DNA of 64,000 nt from an uncultured Chlorobiaceae bacterium (GTDB taxonomy: Bacteria > Bacteroidota > Chlorobiia > Chlorobiales > Chlorobiaceae), in assembly GCA_903882665.1 (NCBI GenBank), contig CAIRXW010000021.1:1-64000 (forward strand), read 5' to 3'. Both the position numbers and the translations under genes were made by a program. This document shows positions 38,901 to 48,339 of this stretch, one piece after another (the stretch's first letter is position 1; each line of letters opens with the position of its first letter). The notes below the pieces were generated by a model. It saw only the letters and a list, made by a program, of their open reading frames with translations. It was not told where the DNA came from and made no database searches.

Positions 38901-39049
38901 CTCTTGTTGGCGGCTTGGCTAGTTCGATGTTTTTGACGCTTCTGGTTATTCCTGTGGTTTATGTCTGGTTCGACAGTGAACCAAAAAAGTTTGCCTGCCG
39001 GGTTGAAAAAATAATCAGGAAGTTCACGGCCCTGAAGCGGCAAGGGTGA
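35912..39049 (+). CDS. RND efflux inner-membrane transporter (HAE1/AcrB-like)
   Basis: 1045 aa; VSIRYPGASPSEVETSLTKPVEEAV; VVGVLVDDSIVVLENI; ATGA overlap with the adaptor gene. Confidence 0.93.
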   Translation: MTLTELSIKRPTLIVVLFTVLGILGLFSYRQLQYELLPKMTPPVVTVSIRYPGASPSEVETSLTKPVEEAVSAIEKIASITSTSTEGMSVVAIEFSNSANIEKALQDAQRKINEVRDRFPTEAKAPVITRFALDEAPVLRIGATSSLPDTDFYRMLKDDIKPQLASIAGVGQVYLLGGREREIRVNIDLERLQSYGIMVPDLLKEVGKANIDFPAGKIDDRDKEFVVRLAGKFTSLEELKALVLRSTNAGTVMLRDVAEVEDGFKEITTLTRVNGRSAVGIMVMKQSDANTVDVSRLTRATLSRLTALYHDRNLSFDIAQDSSTFTLEAVNAVQQDLMLAVLLVALVMMLFLHSLRNSLIVLVSIPTSLVTTFIGMYLFGFSLNLMTLLSLSLVVGVLVDDSIVVLENIYRHLERGEEPRQAALLGRNEIGFTALSITLVDVVVFLPLSLVSGIVGNILREFSVVMVISTLVSLFVSFTLTPLLASRFSKVENFSGKNIFERFAIAFERNFQRMRERYLDLLQWGLRNPYKVFFSAILMLFASFSLLVFGLIGGEFISVSDRGEFAVKLELEPGTPLAETNRLTRSVERRLTGMAEVKKVMVNVGSSTEGFLNQSADNISEINVKLSPKEERTRSTDVIMQAIRLNLKDIAGLKASINPIGIFGTANETPVAVILSGPSRSEVTRVARALRDSVKTIAGTADVQLTSQVGSPEMRIVVDREKMASFGITISDVGAALRTAYAGDEAGKYRDGSDEYDISVMLDKHYRQDTSTLAEITFRTPQGDTVRLGQFVTFEQDRGYTQLQRKDRNNAVWVKAQVVGRPVGSIGKEIERIMGNMKRKGFMPATVSSAYDSDLKRQGESNSTLMLSFLVAIIFVYLIMVALYDSWVWPMVVMFSIPLAIIGALFALALTGKSLSIFTILGIIMLVGLVGKNAILLVDFINKFRLEGMKLSASIIEAAKERLRPILMTTLTLIFGLLPIALSGSSGSEWKSGLAVALVGGLASSMFLTLLVIPVVYVWFDSEPKKFACRVEKIIRKFTALKRQG

Positions 39050-39074
39050 GTGCTGGAGCTGTTATCTTATTTCA

Positions 39075-39491
39075 ATGCAAACGGGTAAAGCTATGCGTTT
39101 TTTTTCAACACAGACTCCTGTTTTGCTGATTTGTCGTGCAGCCCTTTCATTTTCATGGGTTTATCAGGGGGCAGTACCAAAAATTGCCTGCCAGAGCAGG
39201 GGCGAAATCGAGCTCCTTGGCCATATTCTTCCTCTCAATCAGTGGTTGTGTGAGGCGGTTTTCTGGATTGGTGTTGCCGAAATTCTCTTCGGCCTTTTCC
39301 TGCTTGTTGCTTCCCGTGCGTGGGTTTTCTGGCTGAATATTGTAGCGCTGAGCGGCCTTCTTCTTTTCGTAGCCATTTTCGAGCCTGTAATGTTTGCTTT
39401 GCCGTTCAACCCCTTGACACTGAACGTTTCGCTGATTGCGCTCTCGGTGGTCGCTTTGCTGGAACTGAAGAAATTAAAAAATGTAACCTGA
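39075..39491 (+). CDS. DoxX-like small membrane protein
   Basis: 138 aa, 4 TM pattern with WVYQGAVPKI. Confidence 0.6.
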   Translation: MQTGKAMRFFSTQTPVLLICRAALSFSWVYQGAVPKIACQSRGEIELLGHILPLNQWLCEAVFWIGVAEILFGLFLLVASRAWVFWLNIVALSGLLLFVAIFEPVMFALPFNPLTLNVSLIALSVVALLELKKLKNVT

Positions 39492-40760
39492 ATGAAGCTG
39501 CACCTTTTTGATGGAGAGTTGAACCCTGTTGCACGGCTTTTTCTCTCTGTTTCAGTCACTGTTATCGCCCTTGCCTCACTCCTTGGAGCGGCAGGGGCAG
39601 TGACCGGCAATCTTTTTCTTTTGAAGATCCATCCCTATCTTTTCTTTATCGGCTTCGGCAACCTTGCCATCCTTATTCTCAACCGTTACCTGACCGCCGC
39701 CATCTATCCTGAACTGAAGATCGACCCCCGCAGGCAGGTGCGTTATATTGCTGTTGTTCTGCTCTCTCTTGTCATGATTGTGGTTGCTGTAGCCATGGAG
39801 TGGCCATTGCTGAAGGCTCTGACCGGGTTGGTGCTCATGATTATGGTTGTGGGGCCGATCAGGGAGATTTTTACCACACTGTCGATTCCGAAAATATGGA
39901 AAGAGGTCTCGGTTCGTTACTACATTTTTGATGTCCTTTTTCTCTTCGTTGCCAATCTTGGGCTCTTTACGCTCGGTCTCAAGGAGGCTTTTCCCGATGA
40001 GCGTCTCATTCCTTTCTTTGTGACCCAGTCTTCCTATTTTCTGGGTTCCTCTTTTCCTCTCAGCATCAGTGTGATGGGTTTTCTTTACACTTATGCATGG
40101 AGTCGCTCATCAAAGCGCGAGCTGGTCAAACGCCTCTTCAGCCTCTGGTTTTATGTTTTTGTTGGCGGAGTTCTGCTTTTTTTGATTTTGATTCTTGCCG
40201 AGAACTACCTGGGGATGATGCTGATCAGCCACTTTCTGCTTTTTGGTGTGATGGCCCTTCTCGGCAGTTTTGCCATCTATCTCTACCACTTTTTCCATAA
40301 AAACTTCCCCCATCCGGCCCTTGCCTTTCTCTTGAGTGGCCTTGCCCTTCTTTTTGCTACAAGTGCCTATGGTATCATGAATATCTACTTTCTCAAGGGT
40401 ATTCATTTCGGCACCATACCTCCCCTCCGCCTTGACAGGATGTGGATTTATCACTCTCATACCCATGCGGCGCTGCTCGGCTGGATAACATGCTCTTTTA
40501 TCGGTATGCTCTATATTGTCATACCCTCAATTGTGCGCGAAAACTCTCTTGAAACACTCAGAAGCGAGATGGCACTCTCGGCATTGCTTCCGAGGCCACT
40601 CATGAAAAAAGCATTCAAACAACTTACCGTGCTTCTGCTCTCGGCAACGGCAATCCTTCTCGCCTTTTTTCTTGAAAATAATCTTCTGCTCGGCGTTGCA
40701 GGCACTCTCTATGGATGTGCAGTTTATTATGTATCGGTTAATCTTCGGCTTGAAATATGA
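39492..40760 (+). CDS. Polytopic membrane protein, heme-copper oxidase subunit I/NnrS-like
   Basis: 422 aa, about 12 TM; YHSHTHAALLGWITCSFIGMLYIVIPSI histidine motif. Confidence 0.5.
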   Translation: MKLHLFDGELNPVARLFLSVSVTVIALASLLGAAGAVTGNLFLLKIHPYLFFIGFGNLAILILNRYLTAAIYPELKIDPRRQVRYIAVVLLSLVMIVVAVAMEWPLLKALTGLVLMIMVVGPIREIFTTLSIPKIWKEVSVRYYIFDVLFLFVANLGLFTLGLKEAFPDERLIPFFVTQSSYFLGSSFPLSISVMGFLYTYAWSRSSKRELVKRLFSLWFYVFVGGVLLFLILILAENYLGMMLISHFLLFGVMALLGSFAIYLYHFFHKNFPHPALAFLLSGLALLFATSAYGIMNIYFLKGIHFGTIPPLRLDRMWIYHSHTHAALLGWITCSFIGMLYIVIPSIVRENSLETLRSEMALSALLPRPLMKKAFKQLTVLLLSATAILLAFFLENNLLLGVAGTLYGCAVYYVSVNLRLEI

Positions 40761-40787
40761 AATAATATCCTGGCGGAGGATACCATT

Positions 40788-41735
40788 ATGGGCTCTATGA
40801 ATCGACCTTATGTGACGGTGACCATACCGATGTACAATAATGCCCGTTTTATTGGCGAGACGATAGAGTCGGTGCTTTCACAGACTTTTACCGATTTTGA
40901 GCTCCTGATTTATGATGATCATTCGACCGATGGCTCCTATGATATTGCGGCTTCGTTGAGCGATTCGCGCATAAAGCTTTTCAGAAATCCCGAAAACCTC
41001 GGGCCGGAGGGTAACTGGAACAGGGCGATCAGCAAGGTTCGGGGGAAGTATGTCAAGCTTCTCTGCGGTGACGACATTCTTTTTCCTGAATGTCTTGAAA
41101 AGCAGGTTGCGGTTTTTGATGATCCGCTTAATAGTGGAGTAAGCCTGGTGAGCAGTCAAAGGACTATTATTGATCCTGCAGGAAATACCCTTATCAAAAA
41201 GGTCAATTTTGTTGATGGTGGCCGTATGGAACCAGCCGATGTGGTCAGAAAAATGGTTCGTATGGGCACCAATATTATCGGGGAGCCGGGTTGCGGCCTC
41301 TATCCGGCCGACCTGATTGCCAAAATCAGTGGTTACAGCGCCGTTGTGCCCTACACCATTGACCTTGACTTCTGGATACAGATGCTCAAGCATGGTGATC
41401 TCTTTGTGATTGACGAATCACTTTGTGCTTTCCGCATCTCCGACCTCTCCTGGTCATCAAGGATAGGTGAGCTTCGATATGAGCAGTTCATCGAATTTAT
41501 GGAGCAGGCAGCATCTGATGAAAGTCACGGGGTTACTGACCTTGACCTTTTTATCGGAAAAATCAATTGCGCCGTACAGTCGATGACCAGCCTGATGGGC
41601 TTCAAACTTTTTGCCTCTTCAAGCGCAAGAAAAAGAGAGGGAAAGCCGGCAGAAGAGAGCAGGGTGGGGCATGGAAAGCAGGATGCCCATTTTACGGGGA
41701 GAAATTTTTTTTACAACAACGAATTAATCAAGTAG
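40788..41735 (+). CDS. Family 2 glycosyltransferase
   Basis: [42 protein letters not shown]. Confidence 0.9.
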   Translation: MGSMNRPYVTVTIPMYNNARFIGETIESVLSQTFTDFELLIYDDHSTDGSYDIAASLSDSRIKLFRNPENLGPEGNWNRAISKVRGKYVKLLCGDDILFPECLEKQVAVFDDPLNSGVSLVSSQRTIIDPAGNTLIKKVNFVDGGRMEPADVVRKMVRMGTNIIGEPGCGLYPADLIAKISGYSAVVPYTIDLDFWIQMLKHGDLFVIDESLCAFRISDLSWSSRIGELRYEQFIEFMEQAASDESHGVTDLDLFIGKINCAVQSMTSLMGFKLFASSSARKREGKPAEESRVGHGKQDAHFTGRNFFYNNELIK

Positions 41736-41742
41736 GCAGGTT

Positions 41743-42108
41743 ATGCAACTCACAGCAAAGCTCGTAGCAATTCTTCCTGAACAGACGGGTGCAGGAAAAA
41801 ATGGAACATGGAAAAAACAGGATATTATTGTTGAAACTGACGGGCAGTACCCCAAGAAAGTCTGCATCTCCCTGTGGGGCGAAAAGTATGACCGGAATTT
41901 ACTCAAGACCGGATCGAAGCTCACCATCTCTTTCGATATTGAAAGTCGTGAATTCAATGGCAAGTGGTATACCGATGTCAAGGGATGGAAGGTTGAGGGT
42001 GACAATGCGGGCGGTGACTCCTGTTCACAGGATCCAGGCTTTTATGCTCCACCAGTTTTTGAGCGTGACGGCGCGACTACTGTTTCCAATGACGATTGTC
42101 CGTTTTGA
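41743..42108 (+). CDS. DUF3127 (OB-fold-like) protein
   Basis: GTWKKQDIIVETDGQYPKKVCISLWGEKYD…KWYTDVKGWKVE. Confidence 0.7.
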   Translation: MQLTAKLVAILPEQTGAGKNGTWKKQDIIVETDGQYPKKVCISLWGEKYDRNLLKTGSKLTISFDIESREFNGKWYTDVKGWKVEGDNAGGDSCSQDPGFYAPPVFERDGATTVSNDDCPF

Positions 42109-42159
42109 GCTTCAGGCAGCGATTTTTCAGGAATTTCACTCTTCGGAGGAGACCAATCC

Positions 42160-42732
42160 ATGTATCTTTTTTTTGATACCGAAACGACAGGGTTGCCGCG
42201 TAACTGGCGCGCACCGGTGACCGATATCAACAACTGGCCAAGAACGGTTCAGTTGGCTTTTTTATACTGCGACCGTGAGGGTAACCAACTCTCTTCCGGT
42301 GATTATCTTATCAAGCCGGAAGGATTTGTGATTCCATTCTCCGCCGCTAAGATTCATGGCATCTCAACCGAGAGGGCCACGCTTGAAGGAGCGCCGCTTG
42401 AGCAGGTACTGCAATTATTCCATGAGCTTGTTGCTGATGCAGAGGTGCTGGTGGCCCACAATATCAGCTTTGATGAAAAGATCGTGGGCAGTGAACTGAT
42501 AAGGGCTGGAATGCCAAATTCCCTGCCGTCAAAAAGAAAGATATGCACCATGGAGAGTTCAACCGATTTTTGTGCCATCAAGGGGCCTTATGGCAACAAA
42601 TGGCCCAAACTCTCTGAACTCTATTTCCGGTTATTCGGCACAGTATTTGATGAAGCGCATAATGCGGCGATCGATATGCAGGCAACGGCAAAATGTTTTT
42701 GGGAGTTGAAGAGAAGGGGTGTCATCGCGTAA
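42160..42732 (+). CDS. DnaQ-like 3'-5' exonuclease
   Basis: FFDTETTGLP (Exo I), AHNISFDEKIVGSEL (Exo II), EAHNAAIDMQATAKCF (Exo III). Confidence 0.87.
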   Translation: MYLFFDTETTGLPRNWRAPVTDINNWPRTVQLAFLYCDREGNQLSSGDYLIKPEGFVIPFSAAKIHGISTERATLEGAPLEQVLQLFHELVADAEVLVAHNISFDEKIVGSELIRAGMPNSLPSKRKICTMESSTDFCAIKGPYGNKWPKLSELYFRLFGTVFDEAHNAAIDMQATAKCFWELKRRGVIA

Positions 42733-42751
42733 CCGCTAACCATCAATAATC

Positions 42752-43510
42752 ATGAGGCTTTTTGAGAAAATAGCGCTCGTCACCGGAGCAGCGGGCGGGA
42801 TCGGCAGGGCAGTGGCACTCTGTTTTGCCGCGCAGGGGGCCGTTGTGATTGCCAGCGATAGTAATGCGCCTGGATGCGCAGAAACCCTTGCGCTTCTTGA
42901 GCAGAAAGGATGGAGTGGCAGTTCGGTACTGGCCGATGTCACAAAAGAGGAGGAGATCCGTGCGCTCTACCGTCATATCCGAGAGTGCTTCGGGAGAGTT
43001 GATATTGTGGTGAACATTGCCGGTGGAGACTGTGAACCAGCGGCCGATGTTGAGGATATTGACTATCTGAAAATGAGTGCCAATCTTGACTTGAACCTTA
43101 AATCGTGCATCATCTCCTGCCGGGAGGCGGCCCGGTTGATGAAGCCGCAGGGGTTTGGCAAAATCGTCAATATGAGCTCGCTGGTCTATCGTGGGAGTCC
43201 AAACCAGTTCTCCTACTCTGCAGCCAAGGGAGGCATTTACGCCTTTACCCGCTCACTTGCTCTCTCGCTCGGTCGCTATGGTATCACCGCCAATGCCCTT
43301 GCGCCAGCGTTGGTCGAGGTTCCAGCCTTTGTTGCCGCATTGGGCCCGGAACGGTGGGAGATGCTCCGTAAGGAGTGCGCACAACGCTACCCGCTTGGCC
43401 GAATTGCAACACCTGACGATGTTGCCCGTTGCGCCCTTTTTCTCGCCTCCGATGATGCAGCCTTCATTACCGGGCAGATTCTGGAAATTTCCGGGGGAGC
43501 GAGGCTTTGA
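42752..43510 (+). CDS. Short-chain dehydrogenase/reductase
   Basis: ALVTGAAGGIGRAVA; MSSLVYRGSPNQFSYSAAKGG (S…YxxxK). Confidence 0.9.
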   Translation: MRLFEKIALVTGAAGGIGRAVALCFAAQGAVVIASDSNAPGCAETLALLEQKGWSGSSVLADVTKEEEIRALYRHIRECFGRVDIVVNIAGGDCEPAADVEDIDYLKMSANLDLNLKSCIISCREAARLMKPQGFGKIVNMSSLVYRGSPNQFSYSAAKGGIYAFTRSLALSLGRYGITANALAPALVEVPAFVAALGPERWEMLRKECAQRYPLGRIATPDDVARCALFLASDDAAFITGQILEISGGARL

Positions 43511-43673
43511 GCTCACCCGGATTCAACTGCTTGGCATAGTATAAGAGGAAGAGGACTCTTCCTGGTATTCGTTTTTTGAGTTGGCATTGAAAATAGTTGT
43601 ATTTTGCATAAAAACCAGTGGAGACAGCAGGTTATCGGCTGCACGCTGAAGGATTGAAAAGGTTTTAAACGTT

Positions 43674-46600
43674 ATGATGTTAACTACGGCCACCGAGGTC
43701 GCGCATGTTCCTGTGAACGCTCCGCGCGAGATTCCTTTTAATTATACATCTGCTGGAGATCGACAGGCGATATCGTTCCTGCTTGGCCCGGATATTGTTC
43801 AGATGCTGGATGAGTTGCGCGATTTGCGGGTTACCGGAAGGTCTGCGCGGCTGCTCATGGGTATTATCGGTGAAATTCTCATTCATCGTCGCAATCCTTA
43901 TCTTTTTCAGGAGCTGGTGAACTCTTCTGCCCGTCGCCGCCGCTTGTTTGAGAGGGCCTTTGCCGAGCTTGATACTATTGCGGATATGGCGAATGGTGAG
44001 GCGAGGGTCTCCTCTATTGTGGGTGCGGTGCGTGAGCAGCTTGAGCGCTTTCGTTCGGCCGTTGAGAAGGCGCCTGAACTTCGGCGTCGCATGAAGCGTG
44101 AGCTTGGTGCGGTTGTGGGGGTAAAAAATGTTCTTTTTGATCCGTTTTCTCTTGTGGCTCATGCAACTGATGCTACGGACTGGCGGCTTCATCTTCCTTC
44201 GGCCGTGGTGACGCCTGACGAGGAGTCGCAGGTTGCGCCGCTCATTACAGCGATTGCAGCACTCGGGCTCAACATTATTCCGAGGGGTGCCGGTACCGGG
44301 TTGACCGGGGGTGCGGTTCCGTTGCGGTCGAGGTGTGTGATTATCAATACGGAAAAACTTAACCGCGTTCGGGGTATTTCGGTGCGTGATTTTCAGCTGA
44401 AAAATGGGCAGATATCGCAGGCTTCAGTCATTGAGCTTGAAGCGGGCGTGATTACTGAACGTGCGATGGAGGAGGCTGATGAACACGGTCTTGTCTTTGC
44501 CACTGATCCAACCAGTGAGTGGGCTTGTACGGTCGGGGGAAATATTGCCGAAAATGCGGGGGGAAAGATGGCTGTCCGCTGGGGTACCTGTATCGACAAT
44601 CTGCTTGAGTGGCGTATGGCGATGCCTTCGGGTGAAAACTGGACGGTAAAGCGTGCTGACCACCAGTTGCGGAAAATCATGCATGAGGACAGGGTTCTTT
44701 TTGAGGTGTGGAATGAGTCGGGCAAGAGAATTGATCGCATTGAGTTGTCTGGCACCGATATCCGTAAAAAAGGGCTCTGGAAGGATATTACCAACAAGGC
44801 GCTCGGGGGAGTACCGGGCTTGCAGAAGGAGGGGACTGACGGGGTGATTACTTCGGCTCTTTTTGTCCTTTATCCGAAGTATCCTGAAAAAAGAACGCTT
44901 TGCCTTGAGTTTTTCGGGCCTGACATGGATGAGGCCAGTCGGGTGATTCTTGAGCTGTCAAAAATTTTCCCGCTCCATTCAGAGAATCGTGAGGCGTTGC
45001 TTGCGCTGGAGCATTTTGATGATGAGTATATCCGTGCCATCGACTACAAGGTGAAGGCACCCCGTGCCCAGACGCCGAAAGCGGTGCTGCTGATCGATAT
45101 TGCAGGCAACAGTGCTTCGGAGGTGCAGAGCGGTGTGGAGCGGGTCGAGAGGCTGCTTGAGCCTCATCCCAACACTCTGATGTTTCTGGCCAGGGATAAT
45201 GCGGAGGCGATTCGTTTTTGGGCTGATCGCAAAAAGCTTGGCGCGATTGCCCGGCGAACCAATGCGTTCAAGCTTAACGAGGATATTGTTATTCCGCTTG
45301 AGGCGCTGGCTGAGTTTTCCCGCTTTATCGACAGACTCAATATTGAGGAGGAGCGTTATGCCCAGCGTCGCTTTGTGGAGCGTGCACGCGATCTTCTCGC
45401 AACCTCAACGGTAAGCGGGGATGGCGGGCAGTTTGCCTCAAAGATTCCTGCGGGGGTTGAGCTTTGTCGCATGTTCAGCGGAAAGATTGATGCTGAGTCG
45501 GAAGAGTCGCTCCGTTCACTTGCTGTTGTGCATGAGCTCCGCAGTGAGCTTGGAGAGCTGGTTCAGGGTTATCCTGACATGGAGGCTGCCCTTTATGGCG
45601 CTTATCAGCATGTTCGCGACCGCCGTATTGTGCTGGCAACACACATGCATGCCGGTGACGGCAATGTTCACGTCAATGTACCGGTACTTTCCAACGACAG
45701 GCCAATGCTGGAGCGGGCGGACAAAGTGATTGACCATGTTATGGAGAAGGTGGTTTCGCTCGGCGGGGTCGTGTCGGGTGAGCATGGTATTGGTGTCACC
45801 AAACTGAAATATCTCGATCCGGCCATTGTTGAAGAGCTTTCGCGCTATCGTCGCCGGGTTGATCCGAAAGGAATCATGAATCCCGGCAAGCTTGACGATT
45901 ATGAGCTGCTTGACTATATCTTTACCCCATCATTCAATCGCCTTGAGCTTGAGGCGCATATTCTCCGGCGAGCCCAGATTGAGGTGCTTTCAAAAAAGGT
46001 CGATTACTGTATCCGGTGCGGCAAGTGCAAGACGGACTGCTGTGTCTATTATCCCTCCCGGGGGATGTTTTATCATCCAAGGAACAAGAATCTTGCGATC
46101 GGTTCACTGATTGAGGCACTTCTTTTTGATGCCCAGCGTGAGCGTACTACTGACTTTGCCCTTCTGAAGTGGCTTGAAGAGGTGGCCGACCACTGTACCA
46201 TCTGTCACAAATGTCTTAAGCCATGTCCCGTCGATATCGATAGCGGGGAGGTGTCGGTGCTGGAGCGTGAAATTCTTTCGGAGTGGGGCTTCAAGCACAC
46301 TTCACCGGTCACTGAATTAACGTTGCGCTATCTTGAAAGCCGTTCACCTGCTTTGAATGCCCTTTTTCGTCGTGCTGTGCTGCGAATCGGCGGAGCCGTT
46401 CAGCGGGCTGGTACCAGGCTCACTTCGCCGCTGCAGCCGGAAAATGATCCACCGGCTCTCTATCCGCTTCGTCTGCTTCGCTCTGCGGTGCCGCCGGTAC
46501 CTGAGTATACCCTGCGTGATCTTCTGCCGGAGTGCGGCCCCAATCAGGTGCTTGTTTTCGAGCCTGCAGGCGAGGTTCGAAGTAACGTTTTTTATTTCCC

Positions 46601-47330
46601 CGGATGTGGTTCAGAGCGGATGAACTCAACCATTTCAATGGCGGCGCTGCATCTGCTGCTTGAGCTGGGTGCGCGAGTGGTGCTTCCGCCTCCGTTTCTC
46701 TGCTGCGGCTTTCCGGCGCATGTCAATGCAAAGAGCGATCACTATTCAAGCATTGTGTTGCGCAATACCGTGATCTTCAGCCAGATCAGGGAGATGTTCT
46801 CCTATCTGGATTTTGATGCCTGCGTGGTGACTTGTGGCACCTGCATGGAGGGGCTTGATGCAATGGAAACCGGCAGGGTTTTTGGCGGAAAGATCGTCGA
46901 TATTGCGCTCTATGCCCTTGGGAAAGGGCTGAGGCTTGAAGGGGAGGGAGATTACCTTTACCATGCTCCCTGTCACGACTCGCTCTCTGGTCAAGCGCGT
47001 GAAACCCTGCAAAGTCTGGGTGGGTTTGGCCGGGTGACTGCGGTGCCGCACTGTTGTTCCGAAGCAGGCACGCTGGCTCTGTCGCGTCCGGATATTACCG
47101 ATTCCATGCTTCAACGCAAAAGGGATGCCATTACGGAGCTTATGCATGGAAAAGAGAGAGCTGTCATTTTGACCAACTGCCCGTCGTGCGTACAGGGGTT
47201 GGGTAGAAACCTTGATCTTGGACTGGAGCCACAGCATCTTGTTGTGGCTCTGGCTGAAAAACAGTCGGGCTCCGGCTGGATGGAGCTGATGCGTAAACAG
47301 GTGTCGAGGGGATCAGCGGTCAGCTTTTAG
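43674..47330 (+). CDS. Fused FAD-binding (GlcD-like) / Fe-S / CCG-domain (GlpC-like) oxidoreductase
   Basis: 1218 aa; PRGAGTGLTGGAVP FAD motif; CIRCGKCKTDCCVYYP and CTICHKCLKPCP ferredoxin motifs; CCGFPAHVNAK and HCCSEAGTLALS CCG motifs. Confidence 0.87.
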   Translation: MMLTTATEVAHVPVNAPREIPFNYTSAGDRQAISFLLGPDIVQMLDELRDLRVTGRSARLLMGIIGEILIHRRNPYLFQELVNSSARRRRLFERAFAELDTIADMANGEARVSSIVGAVREQLERFRSAVEKAPELRRRMKRELGAVVGVKNVLFDPFSLVAHATDATDWRLHLPSAVVTPDEESQVAPLITAIAALGLNIIPRGAGTGLTGGAVPLRSRCVIINTEKLNRVRGISVRDFQLKNGQISQASVIELEAGVITERAMEEADEHGLVFATDPTSEWACTVGGNIAENAGGKMAVRWGTCIDNLLEWRMAMPSGENWTVKRADHQLRKIMHEDRVLFEVWNESGKRIDRIELSGTDIRKKGLWKDITNKALGGVPGLQKEGTDGVITSALFVLYPKYPEKRTLCLEFFGPDMDEASRVILELSKIFPLHSENREALLALEHFDDEYIRAIDYKVKAPRAQTPKAVLLIDIAGNSASEVQSGVERVERLLEPHPNTLMFLARDNAEAIRFWADRKKLGAIARRTNAFKLNEDIVIPLEALAEFSRFIDRLNIEEERYAQRRFVERARDLLATSTVSGDGGQFASKIPAGVELCRMFSGKIDAESEESLRSLAVVHELRSELGELVQGYPDMEAALYGAYQHVRDRRIVLATHMHAGDGNVHVNVPVLSNDRPMLERADKVIDHVMEKVVSLGGVVSGEHGIGVTKLKYLDPAIVEELSRYRRRVDPKGIMNPGKLDDYELLDYIFTPSFNRLELEAHILRRAQIEVLSKKVDYCIRCGKCKTDCCVYYPSRGMFYHPRNKNLAIGSLIEALLFDAQRERTTDFALLKWLEEVADHCTICHKCLKPCPVDIDSGEVSVLEREILSEWGFKHTSPVTELTLRYLESRSPALNALFRRAVLRIGGAVQRAGTRLTSPLQPENDPPALYPLRLLRSAVPPVPEYTLRDLLPECGPNQVLVFEPAGEVRSNVFYFPGCGSERMNSTISMAALHLLLELGARVVLPPPFLCCGFPAHVNAKSDHYSSIVLRNTVIFSQIREMFSYLDFDACVVTCGTCMEGLDAMETGRVFGGKIVDIALYALGKGLRLEGEGDYLYHAPCHDSLSGQARETLQSLGGFGRVTAVPHCCSEAGTLALSRPDITDSMLQRKRDAITELMHGKERAVILTNCPSCVQGLGRNLDLGLEPQHLVVALAEKQSGSGWMELMRKQVSRGSAVSF

Positions 47331-47342
47331 CTGGCTAATCCG

Positions 47343-48332
47343 CTAATCATCTTCCCGTTCGCGCTCCCTGCTTCCATTGCGATGGCATCTGATGCAGTTC
47401 TGATAGTTATAAATACCTTCTTCACGATGTTCTTCGGCAATAGTTGATGGCGAGTGCTCGTGGCAGCCGTAGCAGGTATACTGCTTGTAATTGGCCGGAT
47501 TGGTGTGGCAGGTTTTGCAGCTTGCCTGATGATCACTATCGAGCCGGAAATAGCGGTCATGGTTGAATGTTGCCGGTTTCCAGCGGCTGGTACTGTGGCA
47601 TGTTGCACAGCTTGCCTCTGAAGTGCGATGCAGATTATCACTGGGCTGGTCAGCCTTGTGGCAACTGATACACTGTTTTCCTGAAGCGGCAAACTTTTTG
47701 TGATCGAATGTTGCGGGTTTCCATCTGTTCGTGCTGTGGCACTCGGAGCAGGCCGCCTTTACCTCACGGTGCAGCCGGTCATTTGGCTGATCGGTTTTAT
47801 GGCAAGTTATGCAGCTATTCTGGATTGATGTTGCGAGCCTTTTGTGATCGAATGTTGCAGGCTTCCATTCTTTGATACGATGGCACTCACTGCAATTTCC
47901 TGTTGCATAGCGATGCAGGTTGTCTGCCGGTTTTTGATTTTTGTGACAGGCCGTGCAGTTTTTCTGGAGCGATAGGGTCAGCAAGGTGTGCTTGAACGTT
48001 TTGATCGCCTTTACAGCCTCTTTTCCCTTGTGGTCAGTATGGCAGTCGATGCAGGAACTTGAAGAAAGTCCTTTGTGAAAAAGAACCTTCGATGAATCTT
48101 TTGGAAGAGAGGCACCGGCGACATTTTTGACGCCAATGGAACCCTCTTTGTGACAGGTAACGCACTGTACTGACGTTACCCCTTGAAATGGAGTGTGGCA
48201 GCTCAGGCACTCTCTTTTCAGAGCATGATGGCCCTTCATGAGTGTACCGGGGTCGAGCAGCACATCGGGAAATTTTATGGCAAGCGCTGCAAGAATGATG
48301 AGAGAGACGATAAAGGTATAAAGGGGTTTCAT
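47343..48332 (-). CDS. Dodecaheme c-type cytochrome with tandem repeats
   Basis: Twelve CXXCH motifs counted; repeated CSxCHxxxRWKPATFDHK…CHKxDQPxDxLHR unit; N-terminal membrane anchor. Confidence 0.9.
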   Translation of the reverse strand: MKPLYTFIVSLIILAALAIKFPDVLLDPGTLMKGHHALKRECLSCHTPFQGVTSVQCVTCHKEGSIGVKNVAGASLPKDSSKVLFHKGLSSSSCIDCHTDHKGKEAVKAIKTFKHTLLTLSLQKNCTACHKNQKPADNLHRYATGNCSECHRIKEWKPATFDHKRLATSIQNSCITCHKTDQPNDRLHREVKAACSECHSTNRWKPATFDHKKFAASGKQCISCHKADQPSDNLHRTSEASCATCHSTSRWKPATFNHDRYFRLDSDHQASCKTCHTNPANYKQYTCYGCHEHSPSTIAEEHREEGIYNYQNCIRCHRNGSREREREDD

Positions 48333-48339
48333 CAGCCTA

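Noticed and set aside
46746-47237. 163-aa minus-strand ORF
   Set aside because: Antisense to the C-terminal CCG domain of the flavo-Fe-S oxidoreductase; no independent evidence.
47430-47900. Tandem repeats that could suggest a repeat array
   Set aside because: These are coding repeats of heme-binding units in the multiheme cytochrome, not CRISPR or non-coding repeats.
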